Of a stretch of DNA of 47,665 bases, positions 18,473 to 25,890 are shown piece by piece; position 1 is the first letter of the stretch, and every line of letters begins with the position of its first letter. The position numbers were made by a program, and so were the translations under genes. This stretch comes from Lachnospiraceae bacterium. Lineage in GTDB: Bacteria > Bacillota > Clostridia > Lachnospirales > Lachnospiraceae. The stretch spans positions 1 through 47,665 of the forward strand of contig JAETOL010000015.1 of assembly GCA_021771755.1 (NCBI GenBank), given 5' to 3'. The notes beneath the pieces were generated by a model. It saw only the letters and a list, made by a program, of their open reading frames with translations, did not search any database and was not told the DNA's origin.

Positions 18473-19969
18473 ATGAAAGCAGCAAAAAATTATAAGTTTT
18501 GGTTTGCAACAGGTTCACAGGATCTTTATGGAGATGAGTGCCTGAGAAAGGTAGCAGAGCACTCTAAGATCATCGTAGATAAATTAAATGCATCAGGTGT
18601 ACTTCCTTATGAGGTTGTGTGGAAACCGACTCTGATCACAAATGAAGTGATCCGCCGTACTTTTAATGAGGCAAATGCAGATGAGGAATGTGCAGGTGTT
18701 ATTACATGGATGCACACCTTCTCTCCGGCAAAATCATGGATCCTTGGTCTTCAGGAGTACCGCAAACCGCTTCTTCACCTGCATACACAGTTTAATGAAG
18801 AGATTCCTTATGACAGCATTGATATGGACTTTATGAATGAAAACCAGTCTGCTCATGGGGATCGTGAATATGGACATATCGTGACCCGTATGGGTATTGA
18901 GCGCAAGATCATTGTAGGACACTGGAATGACCGCGCAGTTCAGGAGCGGATCGCAACCTGGATGCGTACAGCGATCGGTATCATGGAAAGCAGCCATATC
19001 CGTGTGATGCGTGTGGCAGATAACATGAGAAACGTAGCAGTAACAGAAGGCGATAAGGTCGAGGCTCAGATCAAATTCGGATGGGAGATCGATGCTTATC
19101 CGATAAATGAGATCGCAGAAGCAGTAAAAGCTGTTTCCAAAGCAGATACAGATACTCTTGTAGAAGAGTACTATGACAAATATCAGATCATCCTTGAAGG
19201 AAGAGATGAGGCAGAATTCCGTAAACATGTAGCAGTACAGGCACAGATCGAGCTTGGCTTTGAGCGTTTCCTTGAGGAAAAAAATTACCAGGCTATTGTC
19301 ACTCATTTTGGTGATCTTGGATGCCTTCAGCAGCTTCCGGGACTTGCAATCCAGAGACTGATGGAAAAAGGCTATGGATTCGGCGCAGAGGGTGACTGGA
19401 AAACAGCAGCTATGGTACGTCTGATGAAGATCATGGCACAGAATACACCAAATGCAAAAGGTACATCCTTTATGGAGGATTACACCTACAATCTGGTTCC
19501 CGGTAAAGAAGGAATCCTGCAGGCACATATGCTTGAGGTTTGTCCGACAATCGCAGACGGTCCTGTCAGCATCCGTGTAAATCCGCTTTCCATGGGTGAC
19601 CGCGAGGATCCGGCACGTCTGGTATTTGAGGCAAAAGAGGGACCGGCAGTAGCAACTTCCCTGATCGATCTTGGAAATCGTTTCCGTCTGATCATCAATG
19701 ATGTAGACTGCAAGCATACAGAAAAGACAATGCCAAACCTTCCGGTTGCATCTGCATTCTGGACACCGCAGCCAAACCTTGCTACAGGAGCTGAGGCATG
19801 GATCCTTGCAGGCGGCGCACATCATACAGCATTCTCCTATGACCTTACTGCAGAGCAGATGGGCGACTGGGCAAATGCAATGGGTATCGAGGCTGTATAC
19901 ATTGACAAGGATACCACAATCCGTAACTTTAAAAATGAACTGAAATGGAATTCTGTTTATTACAGATAA
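18473..19969 (+). CDS. araA: L-arabinose isomerase
   Basis: AraA converts L-arabinose to L-ribulose in the cytosol. The 498 residues match the family length. Metal-binding glutamates are visible as E306 in GFGAEGDWKTA and E335 in SFMEDYTYN, with histidines in AHMLEVCPT and GGAHHTAFS completing the site. AGGAGG lies a few bases before the ATG. The gene ends the arabinose block and is followed by a good terminator. The kinase (araB) and epimerase (araD) needed to complete the pathway are not in this window. Confidence 0.97.
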   Translation: MKAAKNYKFWFATGSQDLYGDECLRKVAEHSKIIVDKLNASGVLPYEVVWKPTLITNEVIRRTFNEANADEECAGVITWMHTFSPAKSWILGLQEYRKPLLHLHTQFNEEIPYDSIDMDFMNENQSAHGDREYGHIVTRMGIERKIIVGHWNDRAVQERIATWMRTAIGIMESSHIRVMRVADNMRNVAVTEGDKVEAQIKFGWEIDAYPINEIAEAVKAVSKADTDTLVEEYYDKYQIILEGRDEAEFRKHVAVQAQIELGFERFLEEKNYQAIVTHFGDLGCLQQLPGLAIQRLMEKGYGFGAEGDWKTAAMVRLMKIMAQNTPNAKGTSFMEDYTYNLVPGKEGILQAHMLEVCPTIADGPVSIRVNPLSMGDREDPARLVFEAKEGPAVATSLIDLGNRFRLIINDVDCKHTEKTMPNLPVASAFWTPQPNLATGAEAWILAGGAHHTAFSYDLTAEQMGDWANAMGIEAVYIDKDTTIRNFKNELKWNSVYYR

Positions 19970-20020
19970 TCAGCTTCCATGTTCCTTATATTCGAAAAAA
20001 GAAAATTATAAAATGGCTGA

Positions 20021-20063
20021 GAAAAAGTCCTGCTGTACTCTTTGAGTGCAGTGGGACTTTTTC
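20021..20063 (+). terminator. Terminator of the arabinose operon
   Basis: The arm GAAAAAGTCC at 20021-20030 pairs perfectly with 20054-20063, with extra pairing inside (ACTC with GAGT). The arm itself supplies A and T tracts on both sides. It lies 52 bases after araA. Confidence 0.85.
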
Positions 20064-20102
20064 CGTGTACTGAGAGAAAACTGTTTTTTTATTTTAATAC
20101 TA

Positions 20103-20132
20103 TTGACAAAACTATATTATATGATATATAGT
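20103..20132 (+). promoter_or_regulatory. Promoter with inverted repeat in front of the PadR operon
   Basis: TTGACA at 20103-20108 and TATAGT at 20127-20132 have an 18-base spacer. The spacer and -10 contain a perfect inverted repeat, ACTATAT (20111-20117) and ATATAGT (20126-20132), separated by eight bases. Dyads of this kind in an autoregulated promoter are typical PadR operators, so self-repression is likely. Confidence 0.65.
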
Positions 20133-20198
20133 ATTGTTATCGAAATAATATTGTATGAATAAACAATATTACACAAACAATAAAAAGGATGTGACTCT

Positions 20199-20519
20199 AT
20201 GGTATTCAACACAGGTGCAGCCCTTCTGGATGCGATTGTACTGGCTATCGTATCCAAGGAACAGGATGGAACCTATGGTTATAAGATCACTCAGGATGTC
20301 CGCAGTGTTCTGGATATTTCGGAATCCACACTTTATCCGGTGCTGAGAAGGCTCCAGAAAGATGAATGTCTGGAAACCTATGATATGGCATATGAGGGCC
20401 GGAACCGCAGATATTATAAATTAACAGAAAAAGGATCTGCACAATTGAATTTATACAAAGTGGAATGGAAAAACTATTCTTCTAAAATTTCCAGACTGTT
20501 CGAAGGGGGAATTGGATAA
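20199..20519 (+). CDS. PadR family transcriptional regulator
   Basis: The 106 residues form a PadR winged helix. DAIVLAIVSKEQDGTYGYKIT leads into the recognition part (STLYPVLRRLQKDECLET), followed by the basic wing GRNRRYYKLTEKG and a C-terminal dimerisation helix. PadR proteins repress their own operon and respond to phenolics, drugs or envelope stress. AAAGGA at 20185-20190 precedes the ATG. The next gene, a DUF1700 protein, starts inside the stop codon (TAATG). A PadR-DUF1700-DUF4097 trio is a recurring membrane-stress-type operon in Firmicutes. The ligand is unknown. Confidence 0.92.
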   Translation: MVFNTGAALLDAIVLAIVSKEQDGTYGYKITQDVRSVLDISESTLYPVLRRLQKDECLETYDMAYEGRNRRYYKLTEKGSAQLNLYKVEWKNYSSKISRLFEGGIG

Positions 20520-21223
20520 TGGACAGAAAAGAGTTTATGAGACAACTGGAACTTCTTCTCTCCGATATTTCAGAGGATGAGAGAAGAGAAGCCCTTGACT
20601 ATTATGAAAGCTATTTTGACGAAGCAGGAGAAGAAGAGGAGGCTTCGGTGATACAGAAGCTGGGAAGCCCGGGCAAGGTAGCGGCTATTATTAAAGCAGA
20701 TTTAAGAGAAAACAGCGACGCTTCAGGAACTTATACAGAAAACGGGTATTATGATGAACGGGTGGAAGATTCCAGACAGATGCCGGGAGAGCGCCGAGCA
20801 GACAGAAAAGAAAGAGGCTATCAGCCCAGGGAAAAACGCGGTCGGGGAAAAATGACGTTGGTGCTGATCCTTTTGATCTTTCTTTCGCCGTTTCTTGCGG
20901 GAGCTACCGGCGGTATCATTGGATTTTTATTAACTGTCATCTTTCTTCCGTTTTTAGTGGCCTTTGGTGCAGGCGCCGGAGTGATCGTTATGCTGATCGG
21001 TGGTATTGCTCTGATCTTTACAGGGATTGGCCTTTGCTTCAGTGCGGTAGCGGCAGGGATCATGGCTGTCGGAATCGGATGTATCCTTACCGCAATAGGT
21101 CTCGCAGGACTTGTATTTGTAGTATGGATCGTAGGCAGCCTGCTTCCGAGGTTTCTCAGATGGTTTACAGATTGGTGTCACAGACTTTTGAGCAGAGAAA
21201 GAAAGGATGGTAAGACTATATGA
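20519..21223 (+). CDS. DUF1700 membrane protein with HAAS-type N-terminus
   Basis: Residues 1-60 of 234 form an acidic helical domain (FMRQLELLLSDISEDERREA) typical of DUF1700/HAAS proteins that accompany PadR regulators. A charged linker follows (about 65-110). The C-terminal part (about 112-215) is very hydrophobic and glycine-rich, with around four membrane segments. The start overlaps the padR stop by one base and the end overlaps the DUF4097 start by four, so the three are translationally linked. The biochemical role is unknown; a membrane sensor or anti-repressor partner of PadR is an inference. Confidence 0.87.
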   Translation: MDRKEFMRQLELLLSDISEDERREALDYYESYFDEAGEEEEASVIQKLGSPGKVAAIIKADLRENSDASGTYTENGYYDERVEDSRQMPGERRADRKERGYQPREKRGRGKMTLVLILLIFLSPFLAGATGGIIGFLLTVIFLPFLVAFGAGAGVIVMLIGGIALIFTGIGLCFSAVAAGIMAVGIGCILTAIGLAGLVFVVWIVGSLLPRFLRWFTDWCHRLLSRERKDGKTI

Positions 21224-22089
21224 AAAAATTTTCAAAGATTCTTTTAGGAACAGCCGCAGGTCTTGGTATTCTGGGATGTGGTTTCACAGTTGCAGGAGCC
21301 GCTATGGGAGCCTCTGTAGAAGATATGAAGTATGAAGGAAGCTCCATGCAGAAAGCAGTGAACAGTATGGTAAAAATGGTGGATCACTGGGATGAAGATG
21401 ATGACTGGGACGAGGAGGATGACTGGGATGAAAAGCCGGCTGCTCCTACAGGAGACGGCAATACGTACGAGTTTGACAGTATTTCTTCCATGGACATTGA
21501 ACTTAACTATGATGAACTGATTCTTCAGGAAAATGAAGGTCAGAAAATTACGGTTTCCGTTTCCGGAGACGCAGCGGATAAGATAAGAGTCAGCACAGAA
21601 GGCTCAGAACTTCAGATTGAAAACAAAAATGATTCCAGACCGAAGGAAAGAACCGTCACAGTTACTTATCCGGCAGGAACAGAATTTACAGAAGTGAGCA
21701 TTGATATCGACGCAGGAACGGCAACTCTGGAGGATGATCTGAAAGCAGGCGAATTCAGCGTTTCCGTAGGAGCAGGAACTCTGGAAAACTACGGTATCGT
21801 GACAACGAGACAGGCAGAGGTCGAGGTTGGAGTGGGAACTGTGGAATTAACAGATCTTGACGCAGACTATATCGAAGCGGAATGCGGCGTGGGGATGATG
21901 TCTCTTGATGTGGCAGGCAAAAAGGAAGATTACAACTATCGAATTGCCTGCGGAGTGGGAAGCGTTCTTCTTGCAGAGGATGAATTTACCGGACTTGGTG
22001 CAGCAAAAAAAGTGGATCATGACGGTGCTTCCCGTAAGATGCAGCTGGAGTGCGGTATGGGAACCATTGAAGTGGATTTTGAGGAATGA
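21220..22089 (+). CDS. DUF4097 putative adhesin-fold exported protein
   Basis: The 289-residue protein starts with an export signal (KILLGTAAGLGILGC); C20 could be lipidated, although the preceding residues are not an ideal lipobox. A very acidic Asp/Trp patch follows (HWDEDDDWDEEDDWDEK, about 65-82). The remainder is a repetitive beta-helix-like DUF4097 domain, with phrases such as VSVGAGTLENYG, VEVGVGTVELTDL and ECGMGTIEVDF each forming one turn. The ATG overlaps the previous stop codon. It should work at the cell surface with the DUF1700 protein. Calling it an adhesin would overstate what is known. Confidence 0.85.
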   Translation: MKKFSKILLGTAAGLGILGCGFTVAGAAMGASVEDMKYEGSSMQKAVNSMVKMVDHWDEDDDWDEEDDWDEKPAAPTGDGNTYEFDSISSMDIELNYDELILQENEGQKITVSVSGDAADKIRVSTEGSELQIENKNDSRPKERTVTVTYPAGTEFTEVSIDIDAGTATLEDDLKAGEFSVSVGAGTLENYGIVTTRQAEVEVGVGTVELTDLDADYIEAECGVGMMSLDVAGKKEDYNYRIACGVGSVLLAEDEFTGLGAAKKVDHDGASRKMQLECGMGTIEVDFEE

Positions 22090-22108
22090 CAGAAAGGAAG
22101 TAATAGAA

Positions 22109-22294
22109 ATGAGCAATAAACGCCTTTATAAATCATCAGTAAACTGTATGCTTTGCGGTGTGTGTGGAGGAATTGCAGAATACTTTGATATCGATCCCAC
22201 TCTGGTGCGCCTGGCATGGGTGATCCTTACCTGCTTTGGCGGTGCGGGATTCTGGGCATATCTCATTGCAGCTATTATTATTCCGAGAGGGTAG
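22109..22294 (+). CDS. PspC domain envelope-stress protein
   Basis: The 61-residue protein is a minimal PspC domain: KSSVNCMLCGVCGGIAEYFD, then DPTLVRLAWVILTC and a membrane segment ending IAAIIIPRG. PspC proteins sit in the inner membrane and sense or buffer membrane stress. The ATG at 22109 has AGAAAGGAAG directly upstream; longer in-frame starts lie inside the DUF4097 gene and lack a site. It follows the DUF4097 gene by 19 bases and completes the PadR-controlled operon. Confidence 0.92.
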   Translation: MSNKRLYKSSVNCMLCGVCGGIAEYFDIDPTLVRLAWVILTCFGGAGFWAYLIAAIIIPRG

Positions 22295-22330
22295 GAGACA
22301 CAGCTGTATATTTTTCAGGAATCTGTTAAT

Positions 22331-22356
22331 ACTCCTTATGAACAGAAATAAGGAGT
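22331..22356 (+). promoter_or_regulatory. Hairpin that hides the SASP ribosome-binding site
   Basis: ACTCCTTAT (22331-22339) and ATAAGGAGT (22348-22356) are perfect inverted arms with an eight-base loop. The 3' arm contains AGGAG upstream of the GTG start at 22368, so pairing would cover that ribosome site. It has no T tract, so it is not a normal terminator. Confidence 0.45.
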
Positions 22357-22367
22357 GTGAGGACAGA

Positions 22368-22562
22368 GTGAATAAGGACAAAGAAGTAGAAAGTTATCTG
22401 AACGGAGAGCTTTCTGAGGAAGAAAAGCTGAAATATGAGATTGCCGGGGAACTGGGGCTTCTGGACAGGGTTCTTGAGAATGGATGGAGAAGCCTGTCCG
22501 CCAAGGAAACCGGACGAATCGGCGGACTGATGACCCGCAGAAAAAAACAACAAAATAAGTGA
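22368..22562 (+). CDS. Alpha/beta-type small acid-soluble spore protein, SspF-like
   Basis: The 64-residue protein resembles the divergent SASP branch near Bacillus SspF. LKYEIAGELGLLDRVLENGW contains the EIA context cut by the germination protease, and SAKETGRIGGLMTRRKK ends with the conserved GRIGG-type DNA-contact region. SASPs coat spore DNA and supply amino acids at germination. I choose GTG at 22368, with GAGG at 22359-22362. An ATG at 22338 is in frame but lies in a hairpin without a ribosome site. Sigma-G control is expected from the family, but I found no convincing promoter. A terminator follows. Confidence 0.8.
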   Translation: MNKDKEVESYLNGELSEEEKLKYEIAGELGLLDRVLENGWRSLSAKETGRIGGLMTRRKKQQNK

Positions 22563-22574
22563 TGTATTCCAGGG

Positions 22575-22612
22575 AAAATCCTGCTGTCTGAAAAGGCCGG
22601 CAGGATTTTTCT
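22575..22612 (+). terminator. Terminator after the SASP gene
   Basis: AAAATCCTGC (22575-22584) pairs with GCAGGATTTT (22600-22609), and more T residues follow. It isolates the SASP gene from the accessory patch downstream. Confidence 0.88.
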
Positions 22613-22703
22613 TTACTGTAAAAATACTTGATTTTCGTTTGTTGATCTCATATGATAAAAATAAGAAATGAAATGCAGAAAATATTGAATAAAGGAGAGC
22701 ATC

Positions 22704-22941
22704 ATGTGTCTGATTTGTGACAGAATAAAAATGATACGAGAAGATTCAACTGGAAGACAAGGTAAAGATTCAGTTTTTAGAAGAAATGTCTCTGGTTGCA
22801 GAGGCAGTTTCTAAAGCTTTTGGAGCGGAAAAAATGTACAGCGAGGAAAATCGTCCTTCAGAGCAGGTATTAGAGGAAATGAAACAAAAACTGAGAGAAG
22901 AGCTGGATAAGAAATATAAAATTACGGTTCACTCTGTTTGA
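22704..22941 (+). pseudogene. Remnant of a HIT-family (histidine triad) protein gene
   Basis: A good ribosome site (AAAGGAGA at 22691-22698) precedes ATG 22704, which opens MCLICDRIKMIRE, the usual start of Clostridial HIT proteins. In another frame (from about 22734) the text continues KIQLEDKVKIQFLEEMSLVA and on to FGAEKM, a typical HIT middle. It then jumps to YSEENRPSEQVLEEMKQKL, a typical HIT C-terminus, and stops at 22941. The section that should hold the HxHxH catalytic triad is absent. Two internal deletions, one with a frameshift, explain this. No functional nucleotide hydrolase can be made. The family call rests on remembered homologues. Confidence 0.72.
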
Positions 22942-22976
22942 TTCTGAAATACAGGAGATTAGGTTATTAAAAACCG

Positions 22977-22985
22977 TGGTATAAT
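22977..22985 (+). promoter_or_regulatory. Extended -10 promoter candidate for the defence-like cassette
   Basis: TGGTATAAT at 22977-22985 is a perfect extended -10, without a good -35. It would give a leader of about 90 bases containing a long palindrome. A second TATAAT at 23058-23063 is a rival start closer to the gene. Confidence 0.5.
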
Positions 22986-23007
22986 ATTTAATAAGATGAT
23001 TTTATGA

Positions 23008-23038
23008 GAAAAATAAATACATAATGTATTTATTTTTC
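23008..23038. repeat. 31-base perfect palindrome in the cassette leader
   Basis: Fifteen-base arms (GAAAAATAAATACAT and its exact complement) meet around a single central A. On the plus strand T-rich sequence follows, so it could fold as an AT-rich terminator or attenuator. As DNA it could be an operator. A shorter dyad TATGAT/ATCATA lies just downstream, at about 23047-23066. Confidence 0.75.
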
Positions 23039-23082
23039 TTTTATAATATGATATATTATAATCATATAGGAGGTACAGGGAA

Positions 23083-24447
23083 ATGAAGAACGTATATTTG
23101 CTTAATTATTCGGTTAAAGGAATAAAAACATTAGACCAGTTGATTTCTTTATCTTTTTATAAAAAAACAATTTCTAAAAATCCTGATACACAGGATTATA
23201 ATGTCAAAGGAATTTACGGTATGAATGGTTCGGGTAAATCTGCAATTATCACCTCCGTAGATATTTTGAGGAATCTGCTTATTAATTCGGGATATTTGAA
23301 TGATCCTATTGTGCAGGGAAATTTAAGTGAAATAATCAATAAGAAAACAGAAGAATTGTTTATAGGAGCAGAGTATCTGGTAAATTTAAAAGATTTGTTT
23401 ATGATTTTTCGATATGAAATAAAGTTGCTGAAGGATAAAACCGGGAAATATGTAATAGCTTATGAATGTTTGTCCTCGAAAAATGCAAATTCTAAAAATG
23501 ATTTTATGGAAACAGTCTTTGAAGTGAAAGATGGAGAACTTATTTTCATTCGGAAAAGTGAAAACGATATGTTTGCCAAAGTGATACAGCAAAAAACAAC
23601 CAATCTGTTGATAAATACATCTATGTGTGCTTTGTTTTATGATAAAATTATTATTGCTGAAAAGGAAACGCATAGAAACGATTTATTTAAAAGTTTACTT
23701 ACATTATTGATACTTGGAAAAAAAATACATGTTTATTTAGATCAGTCAGATGATCACAAAGATTATCTGTTGCAAAGATCATGTGGATATTCAGAAGAAT
23801 TGGAAAACGGTAATTTGAATAGGGATTCTCTGCTTGATCATTTTGTAGAGATGGATGGGGAATGTCTTAATGTTATTGCAGTGACTAAGAATATTGTACT
23901 GAAATCTATGTATGAGGATTTTCAAAGATCTGTGGAGGGCTTGTATGAGTTTCTTCATATTTTTAAATCGGATTTACAGGGTATTGAAATAGATAAAAAG
24001 GAATATCATGATGCATTTATATGTAGTTTAATTATGGTATATGATTCATACAGAATTCATGCAGAATTTGAAAGTACAGGTATCAAAAAACTTATTAAAC
24101 TTTTTGTATATATCAAAGAAATGGTACATGGTGGAATTGTTTTTATCGATGAATTTGATTCGAATCTTCATGATGTGTATTTATGTGCACTGCTGGAATA
24201 TCTGATGCAGTATGGAGGAGGACAACTTTGTTTTACCACTCATAATATAGGGCCTATGGATATTTTAAAACAGCATAAAAAATCTATTGATTTTTTGTCT
24301 GTGGATCATAAAATTTATTCCTGGACAACAAATGGTAATTATTCACCTTCCAGACTTTATAGAAATGGTATGATAGAGGGATCGCCATTTAATGTAGATT
24401 CCATTGATTTTATAGGTGTTTTTGGATACAGCGAGGAGGATGAATAA
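23083..24447 (+). CDS. AAA/ABC-type ATPase, OLD/RloA/AbiL-like, probable defence ATPase
   Basis: The 454-residue ATPase has Walker A GMNGSGKS at 46-53, a signature-like ESTGIKKL near 330-337, Walker B IVFIDEFD with D356 and E357, and a switch histidine in TTHN (H387). This order is that of COG1106-type ATPases found in anti-phage pairs such as AbiL and RloA. It has no membrane segment. AGGAGG at 23068-23073 supports the ATG. The gene is markedly richer in A and T than its neighbours, which suggests acquisition. Its partner starts in the TAATG junction. Phage defence is inferred from the family and context. Confidence 0.85.
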   Translation: MKNVYLLNYSVKGIKTLDQLISLSFYKKTISKNPDTQDYNVKGIYGMNGSGKSAIITSVDILRNLLINSGYLNDPIVQGNLSEIINKKTEELFIGAEYLVNLKDLFMIFRYEIKLLKDKTGKYVIAYECLSSKNANSKNDFMETVFEVKDGELIFIRKSENDMFAKVIQQKTTNLLINTSMCALFYDKIIIAEKETHRNDLFKSLLTLLILGKKIHVYLDQSDDHKDYLLQRSCGYSEELENGNLNRDSLLDHFVEMDGECLNVIAVTKNIVLKSMYEDFQRSVEGLYEFLHIFKSDLQGIEIDKKEYHDAFICSLIMVYDSYRIHAEFESTGIKKLIKLFVYIKEMVHGGIVFIDEFDSNLHDVYLCALLEYLMQYGGGQLCFTTHNIGPMDILKQHKKSIDFLSVDHKIYSWTTNGNYSPSRLYRNGMIEGSPFNVDSIDFIGVFGYSEEDE

Positions 24448-24968
24448 TGGGACTCCAACTGATTTTTGCTGTTGAGGCAGATAAAAAAAGTAAATCCGAC
24501 TGGATTTATATGAAAGATACAATAGACTATTTTTATCAGTATGATCATGCGCAATTTAAATTCAGTCCTGTGTATATGAATGGAAGAGGAAAATACAAAA
24601 ACAAAGAAAAAGAAATCTTAAAACTGATTTCTCAGTACGCGTCCACATCTAAGAAAAACCGGTCTAAAGTTATTTACTGTTTTGATTGTGACGACTATGA
24701 TATGAAACAGGAAGATGCAGATTTTTTGTCAGAGGCAGGCCGGTATTGTAAAGAGAAAGATTATGAGTTTGTCTGGTTTTGTAAAGATGTGGAATGTGCG
24801 TATTTGGGAAAAAAAGTTGATGCCGGGCAAAAGAGTAAAGAAGCCGGGAAGTTTAAGGCAAAAAAATTAATTCGAAATGTTAATCCAGATAAGCTGTCTG
24901 TGAATACATATCGAATGAATACCAGCAATGTTATGAGAATCCTTGACAGATACCTGACACGGAAATAA
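24447..24968 (+). CDS. Small TOPRIM/RloB-like protein, partner of the ATPase
   Basis: The 173-residue protein opens LQLIFAVEADKKSKSDW and has an acidic DCDD at 80-83 on a predicted strand (VIYCFD), then FVWFCKDVECAYLG at about 108-121. Glu10 plus the D80/D82 pair match the acidic pattern of TOPRIM metal sites, and the third block resembles the cFE-type motif of RloB proteins. It is shorter and more divergent than typical RloB. It overlaps the ATPase stop by one base, so the two should act as a complex. A nuclease effector released by the ATPase is the natural model, but this is inference. Confidence 0.62.
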   Translation: MGLQLIFAVEADKKSKSDWIYMKDTIDYFYQYDHAQFKFSPVYMNGRGKYKNKEKEILKLISQYASTSKKNRSKVIYCFDCDDYDMKQEDADFLSEAGRYCKEKDYEFVWFCKDVECAYLGKKVDAGQKSKEAGKFKAKKLIRNVNPDKLSVNTYRMNTSNVMRILDRYLTRK

Positions 24969-24996
24969 TTTTCAGATTTTAATAAAAGGAGAAACT

Positions 24997-25725
24997 ATGA
25001 ACGAGATCATTAAAAGTTTATACAACAGAAAATCTATGAGAGTTTATGAGGAGAAAAACATTCCGGAGGAAATGAAACAGGCTATTCTGGAGGCCGCAGC
25101 CCAGGCGCCGAGTGCCGGATGTCAGCAGCTTTATACCATTCTGGATATTACAGATGAGAAACTGAAGGAAGCACTTTCTGAAACCTGTGATCACCAGCCT
25201 TTTATTGCAAAAGCGCCCATGGTTCTGGTGTTCTGTGCAGACTGCAAAAAATGGTATGACACCTATCTGGAAGCTGGATGCAGTCCACGGAAACCCGGGG
25301 CGGGAGATTTGATGCTGGCTGTGACAGACGCGGCTATTGCGGCACAGAATGCAGTTGTAGCAGCAGAAAGCTTTGGGATTGGCTCCTGCTATATCGGCGA
25401 TATTATGGAAAACTGTGAAGAACAGCGCAGACTTCTTCATCTTCCGGAATATGTATTTCCGGCAGTGATACTGGTGTTTGGGTGGCCTACAGAGCAGCAG
25501 AAAAAAAGAACGAAACCATTGCGCTTTGAACAGAAGCATATTGTACATGAAAATACTTACCGCAGTATGGAGGGAGAAGAACTTCGGCAGATGTTTACAG
25601 ATCGCTGCGGACAGAAATCCTTCGAGGAGTGGACAGAGGCTTTCTGTAACCGGAAATATGATTCGGATTTTTCCAGGGAGATGACCCGGTCGGTGGAGGA
25701 GTATCTGAAACAGTTTCACAGATGA
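24997..25725 (+). CDS. Nitroreductase family flavoprotein
   Basis: The 242-residue enzyme is an FMN-dependent oxidoreductase. The N-terminal flavin-phosphate motif reads LYNRKSMRVYEEKNI, followed by the APSAGCQQLY loop. A later AAQNAVVAAESFGIGSCYIG helix and turn are characteristic of NfsA/FRP-like nitroreductases. The C-terminal tail (about 175-242) is charged and may cap the active site. It begins 28 bases after the RloB-like gene with AAAAGGAG upstream and no terminator between, so read-through from the cassette is possible. Codon use looks like the host again. The substrate is unknown. Confidence 0.9.
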   Translation: MNEIIKSLYNRKSMRVYEEKNIPEEMKQAILEAAAQAPSAGCQQLYTILDITDEKLKEALSETCDHQPFIAKAPMVLVFCADCKKWYDTYLEAGCSPRKPGAGDLMLAVTDAAIAAQNAVVAAESFGIGSCYIGDIMENCEEQRRLLHLPEYVFPAVILVFGWPTEQQKKRTKPLRFEQKHIVHENTYRSMEGEELRQMFTDRCGQKSFEEWTEAFCNRKYDSDFSREMTRSVEEYLKQFHR

Positions 25726-25886
25726 TCTTCTGTTGTACAGGTTTTTATGAGATACATAAATATTATTGCAGGAGATTTGGATTCCAAAAATACGGCACCT
25801 TTCCAGGAAATATGAAATATGCAGACGGAACCTATGAAAATACAGACTGGATGATGCTGGAATTAAAGAAGAAAAATTGTGAATAG
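25722..25886 (+). pseudogene. C-terminal remnant resembling a GNAT acetyltransferase
   Basis: The frame opening at 25722 overlaps the nitroreductase stop. From about 25755 it reads KYYCRRFGFQKYGTFPG then MKYADGTYENTDWMMLEL, ending at 25886. GF..YGT..., KYADGTY and a final WMMLEL strand are typical of the last 40 residues of GNAT N-acetyltransferases. The acetyl-CoA loop and all upstream parts are missing, and no ribosome site precedes it. It is best read as a decayed fragment. The family assignment is by motif memory only. Confidence 0.5.
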
Positions 25887-25890
25887 TTTT

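Noticed and set aside
23083-24968. Direct identification as PARIS (AriA-AriB) or OLD/Gabija
   Set aside because: The small partner is much shorter than AriB, and the ATPase lacks a fused TOPRIM domain as in OLD or GajA. Only the general architecture is shared.
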